Shown: positions 13,392 to 14,397 of the stretch, in pieces
Layout of the letters: each line of letters starts with the position of its first letter
Position numbering within the stretch: position 1 is the first letter of the stretch
Assembly (NCBI GenBank): GCA_934717855.1
Contig: CAKUZI010000017.1
Span: 1 to 14,397, forward strand
From: an uncultured Candidatus Melainabacteria bacterium
Lineage (GTDB): Bacteria; Cyanobacteriota; Vampirovibrionia; Gastranaerophilales; Gastranaerophilaceae
Direction of reading: 5' to 3'
DNA length: 14,397 nt
Position numbers and translations under genes: made by a program
The notes under the pieces: model-generated
Seen by the model: only the letters and a program-made list of their open reading frames with translations
Told to the model about the DNA's origin: nothing
The model's database searches: none

Positions 13392-13415
13392 TGATGTGTA
13401 TCATTGTGGCACCTC
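13380..13415. repeat. Long hairpin over the stop codon of the restriction-enzyme remnant
   Basis: GAGGTGCCA (13380-13388) pairs with TGGCACCTC (13407-13415). One G-U pair, one A-T pair and ATGAT/ATCAT (13391-13395, 13400-13404) continue the stem to about 16 bp with a 4-nt loop (GTGT). It is much richer in G-C than its surroundings. The stop codon of the remnant (13389-13391) is within it. No clean U-tract follows on either strand, so it may be a convergent-end stabiliser/terminator inherited with the restriction gene, or the scar of a mobile hairpin element. Confidence 0.75.
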
Positions 13416-13446
13416 CCGCCAGTTAAATTTTAGCAAAAAAAAATCG

Positions 13447-13800
13447 CTATTCTTCTTTATATTTACAAGGAATATCCATTTCTTTTAAGTAAGCAAGTCC
13501 CCATTTATTTAATTCTATAATAGATGGGATTAGTCTCTTTCCACGTTCAGTCAATGAATATTCTGTTTTAGGTGGAACAACAGGATACAATTTTCTTTGA
13601 ATAATTCCGTCTGCTTCCAATTCCTTTAATTGCTGTATTAACATTTTAGGAGTTGCGTGAGAAATTAATTTTTGTAATTCGTTATATCTCAGAATTTTAT
13701 CAATAAGATGACCAATTATAACCCCTTTGTATTTTCCTCCAATAATCTCCATTGTAACCTCAAGTGGACATTTGTATTCATCTTGTCTTTGTTTACTCAT
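13447..13800 (-). CDS. HxlR-family winged-helix transcriptional regulator
   Basis: A 117-residue HxlR/MarR-like regulator, normal length for the family. It opens with the hallmark cysteine and helix, CPLEVTMEIIGGKYKGVII (11-29), and continues with the DNA-recognition helices (about 38-62, RYNELQKLISHATPKMLIQQ) and the beta wing (about 70-90, KLYPVVPPKTEYSLTERG). The single conserved Cys11 is the residue through which characterised HxlR proteins sense aldehydes, quinones or oxidants. GGAG is spaced 6 nt from the ATG. The gene is divergent from a metallo-hydrolase gene with 121 bp between, an arrangement in which HxlR proteins usually control the neighbour and themselves. The inducer is unknown. 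Confidence 0.93.
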   Translation of the reverse strand: MSKQRQDEYKCPLEVTMEIIGGKYKGVIIGHLIDKILRYNELQKLISHATPKMLIQQLKELEADGIIQRKLYPVVPPKTEYSLTERGKRLIPSIIELNKWGLAYLKEMDIPCKYKEE

Positions 13801-13830
13801 TTAAAACTCCAAACTAACCTTTTGGTAACT

Positions 13831-13858
13831 ATTATACTTTAATGTATATATTATACAA
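13831..13858 (-). promoter_or_regulatory. Predicted promoter of the HxlR gene
   Basis: On the minus strand TTGTAT (13858-13853), a 16-bp spacer and a perfect TATAAT (13836-13831). The transcript would have a leader of about 24 nt that includes the GGAG ribosome site, unlike the leaderless promoters elsewhere in the window. Confidence 0.55.
13844..13856. promoter_or_regulatory. Candidate HxlR operator
   Basis: GTATA-TAT-TATAC is a perfect inverted repeat overlapping the -35 box of the HxlR promoter and lying about 15 bp upstream of the -35 of the divergent gene. A wider repeat, ACTATT (13828-13833) and AATAGT (13859-13864), surrounds it with a slightly different centre. The region is very A-T rich, so chance palindromes are possible. 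Confidence 0.35.
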
Positions 13859-13870
13859 AATAGTGCATTC

Positions 13871-13899
13871 TTGAAAAAAAGTAAATAAGAATTTAATAT
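13871..13899 (+). promoter_or_regulatory. Predicted promoter of the metallo-hydrolase gene
   Basis: TTGAAA (13871-13876), a 17-bp spacer and TAATAT (13894-13899). The expected start near 13906 leaves a short leader that still contains AAGGAG (13908-13913), 8 nt before the ATG. Confidence 0.4.
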
Positions 13900-13921
13900 T
13901 GTCAAAAAAGGAGATGATTAT

Positions 13922-14397
13922 ATGAAAATTACTCAAATTAGAAATGCTACATTAATTATAGAATACGACAATACAAGATTTTTAATAGATCCTTGGCTTG
14001 GACCAAAAGGTTATATGCCAGGTTTTGAAACAGCCGTTAATTCTGAAATTCGACAACCGAGAGTAGAATTACCTTTTTCTATTGATAAAATTGTAAATGT
14101 AGATTCTGTTATCATCACTCATATTCACCCGGATCATTGGGACGAATATGCAGAACATGCAATAGATAAAAATCTTAAAATATTTGTTCAATCAGAATTT
14201 GATAAAAACTTTATATTATCAAAAGGTTTTAAAGATGTTGAAATTTTAGCAGAACAAGGTACAAACTTTAGAAATATAACTTTATATAAAACTCATACAC
14301 AACATGGAAAAAGAGAAATTTTAAAACCTTTATGTGATTCAATTGGAATGCCTTACGATGCAATGGGTATTGTTTTCAATGCTGAACAAGAAAAAAC
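13922..14397 (+). CDS. Metallo-beta-lactamase-fold hydrolase, UlaG-like (cut by the window end)
   Basis: The first 158 codons of a metallo-hydrolase; the 3' end is outside the window. The start is firm: AAGGAG lies 8 nt before the ATG. The fold signature begins with a short strand pair (MKITQIRNATLIIEY), then FLIDPWLGP (20-28), and the metal-binding THIHPDHWDEY (about 71-81), the HxHxDH motif with two zinc sites. This order, with 'DPWL' close to the N-terminus, is like the UlaG/'metal-dependent hydrolase' branch rather than true beta-lactamases. Residues after the motif are intact as far as the window goes. Divergent to an HxlR regulator, it is probably induced by the signal that Cys-dependent repressor detects, and may be a detoxifying lactonase or esterase. 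The substrate is unknown. Confidence 0.85.
   Translation, partial: MKITQIRNATLIIEYDNTRFLIDPWLGPKGYMPGFETAVNSEIRQPRVELPFSIDKIVNVDSVIITHIHPDHWDEYAEHAIDKNLKIFVQSEFDKNFILSKGFKDVEILAEQGTNFRNITLYKTHTQHGKREILKPLCDSIGMPYDAMGIVFNAEQEK

Noticed and set aside
1..14397. CRISPR array, insertion sequence, tRNA or rRNA genes
   Set aside because: No regularly spaced direct repeats, transposase motifs, tRNA cloverleaf or rRNA-like sequence was seen on either strand by reading. A tRNAscan/Infernal run would be needed to exclude an atypical RNA.

Overview
The window is AT-rich bacterial DNA in which every sizeable reading frame is an ordinary bacterial gene. There are no rRNA or tRNA genes, no CRISPR array and no complete mobile element. 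Three things point to a non-photosynthetic cyanobacterial relative of the Vampirovibrionia/Gastranaerophilales (Melainabacteria) type: a cyanobacterial-looking MlaE/MlaF lipid-transport pair, a class I/II aminotransferase of the LL-diaminopimelate/aspartate type, and lineage-type unknown proteins with short 'F-x-G' segments near an N-terminus or in a linker. This placement is an inference from protein style, not from a marker gene.

Layout. Positions 165-1475 (minus) encode a homocitrate/isopropylmalate synthase-like enzyme, divergent from a large TPR protein (1593-3185). A small cysteine-containing unknown follows (3326-3817). It converges on a minus-strand pair: a membrane sensor histidine kinase (start at 6372) and a membrane-anchored protein of a widespread uncharacterised family, whose Shine-Dalgarno site overlaps the kinase stop codon. 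Divergent from the kinase runs a plus-strand operon of MlaE permease, MlaF ATPase and aminotransferase, closed by a strong terminator at 9284-9316. Next come folK and an overlapping HI0933/YhiN-type flavoprotein (9362-10973). These converge on a 451-residue unknown protein (11029-12384, minus). A 430-bp stretch without a long gene (12385-12816) holds a probable small transcript with its own promoter and terminator, plus a possible 27-codon ORF. The last part carries a 111-aa lineage protein, a C-terminal remnant of a Type ISP-like restriction-modification enzyme ending in a long hairpin, and a divergent HxlR regulator/metallo-beta-lactamase-fold pair, the latter cut by the window edge.

The most notable pattern is in promoter placement. 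At the histidine kinase, mlaE, folK and a new 18-codon ORF, a sigma70-like promoter has its -10 box ending exactly six bases before the ATG, so the predicted transcript starts at the start codon (leaderless mRNA). The TPR gene is nearly the same. Most other genes, including those internal to operons, have Shine-Dalgarno sites. The same geometry picks out a short transcript at about 12592-12722 (minus) that could be a leaderless microprotein gene or a structured small RNA.
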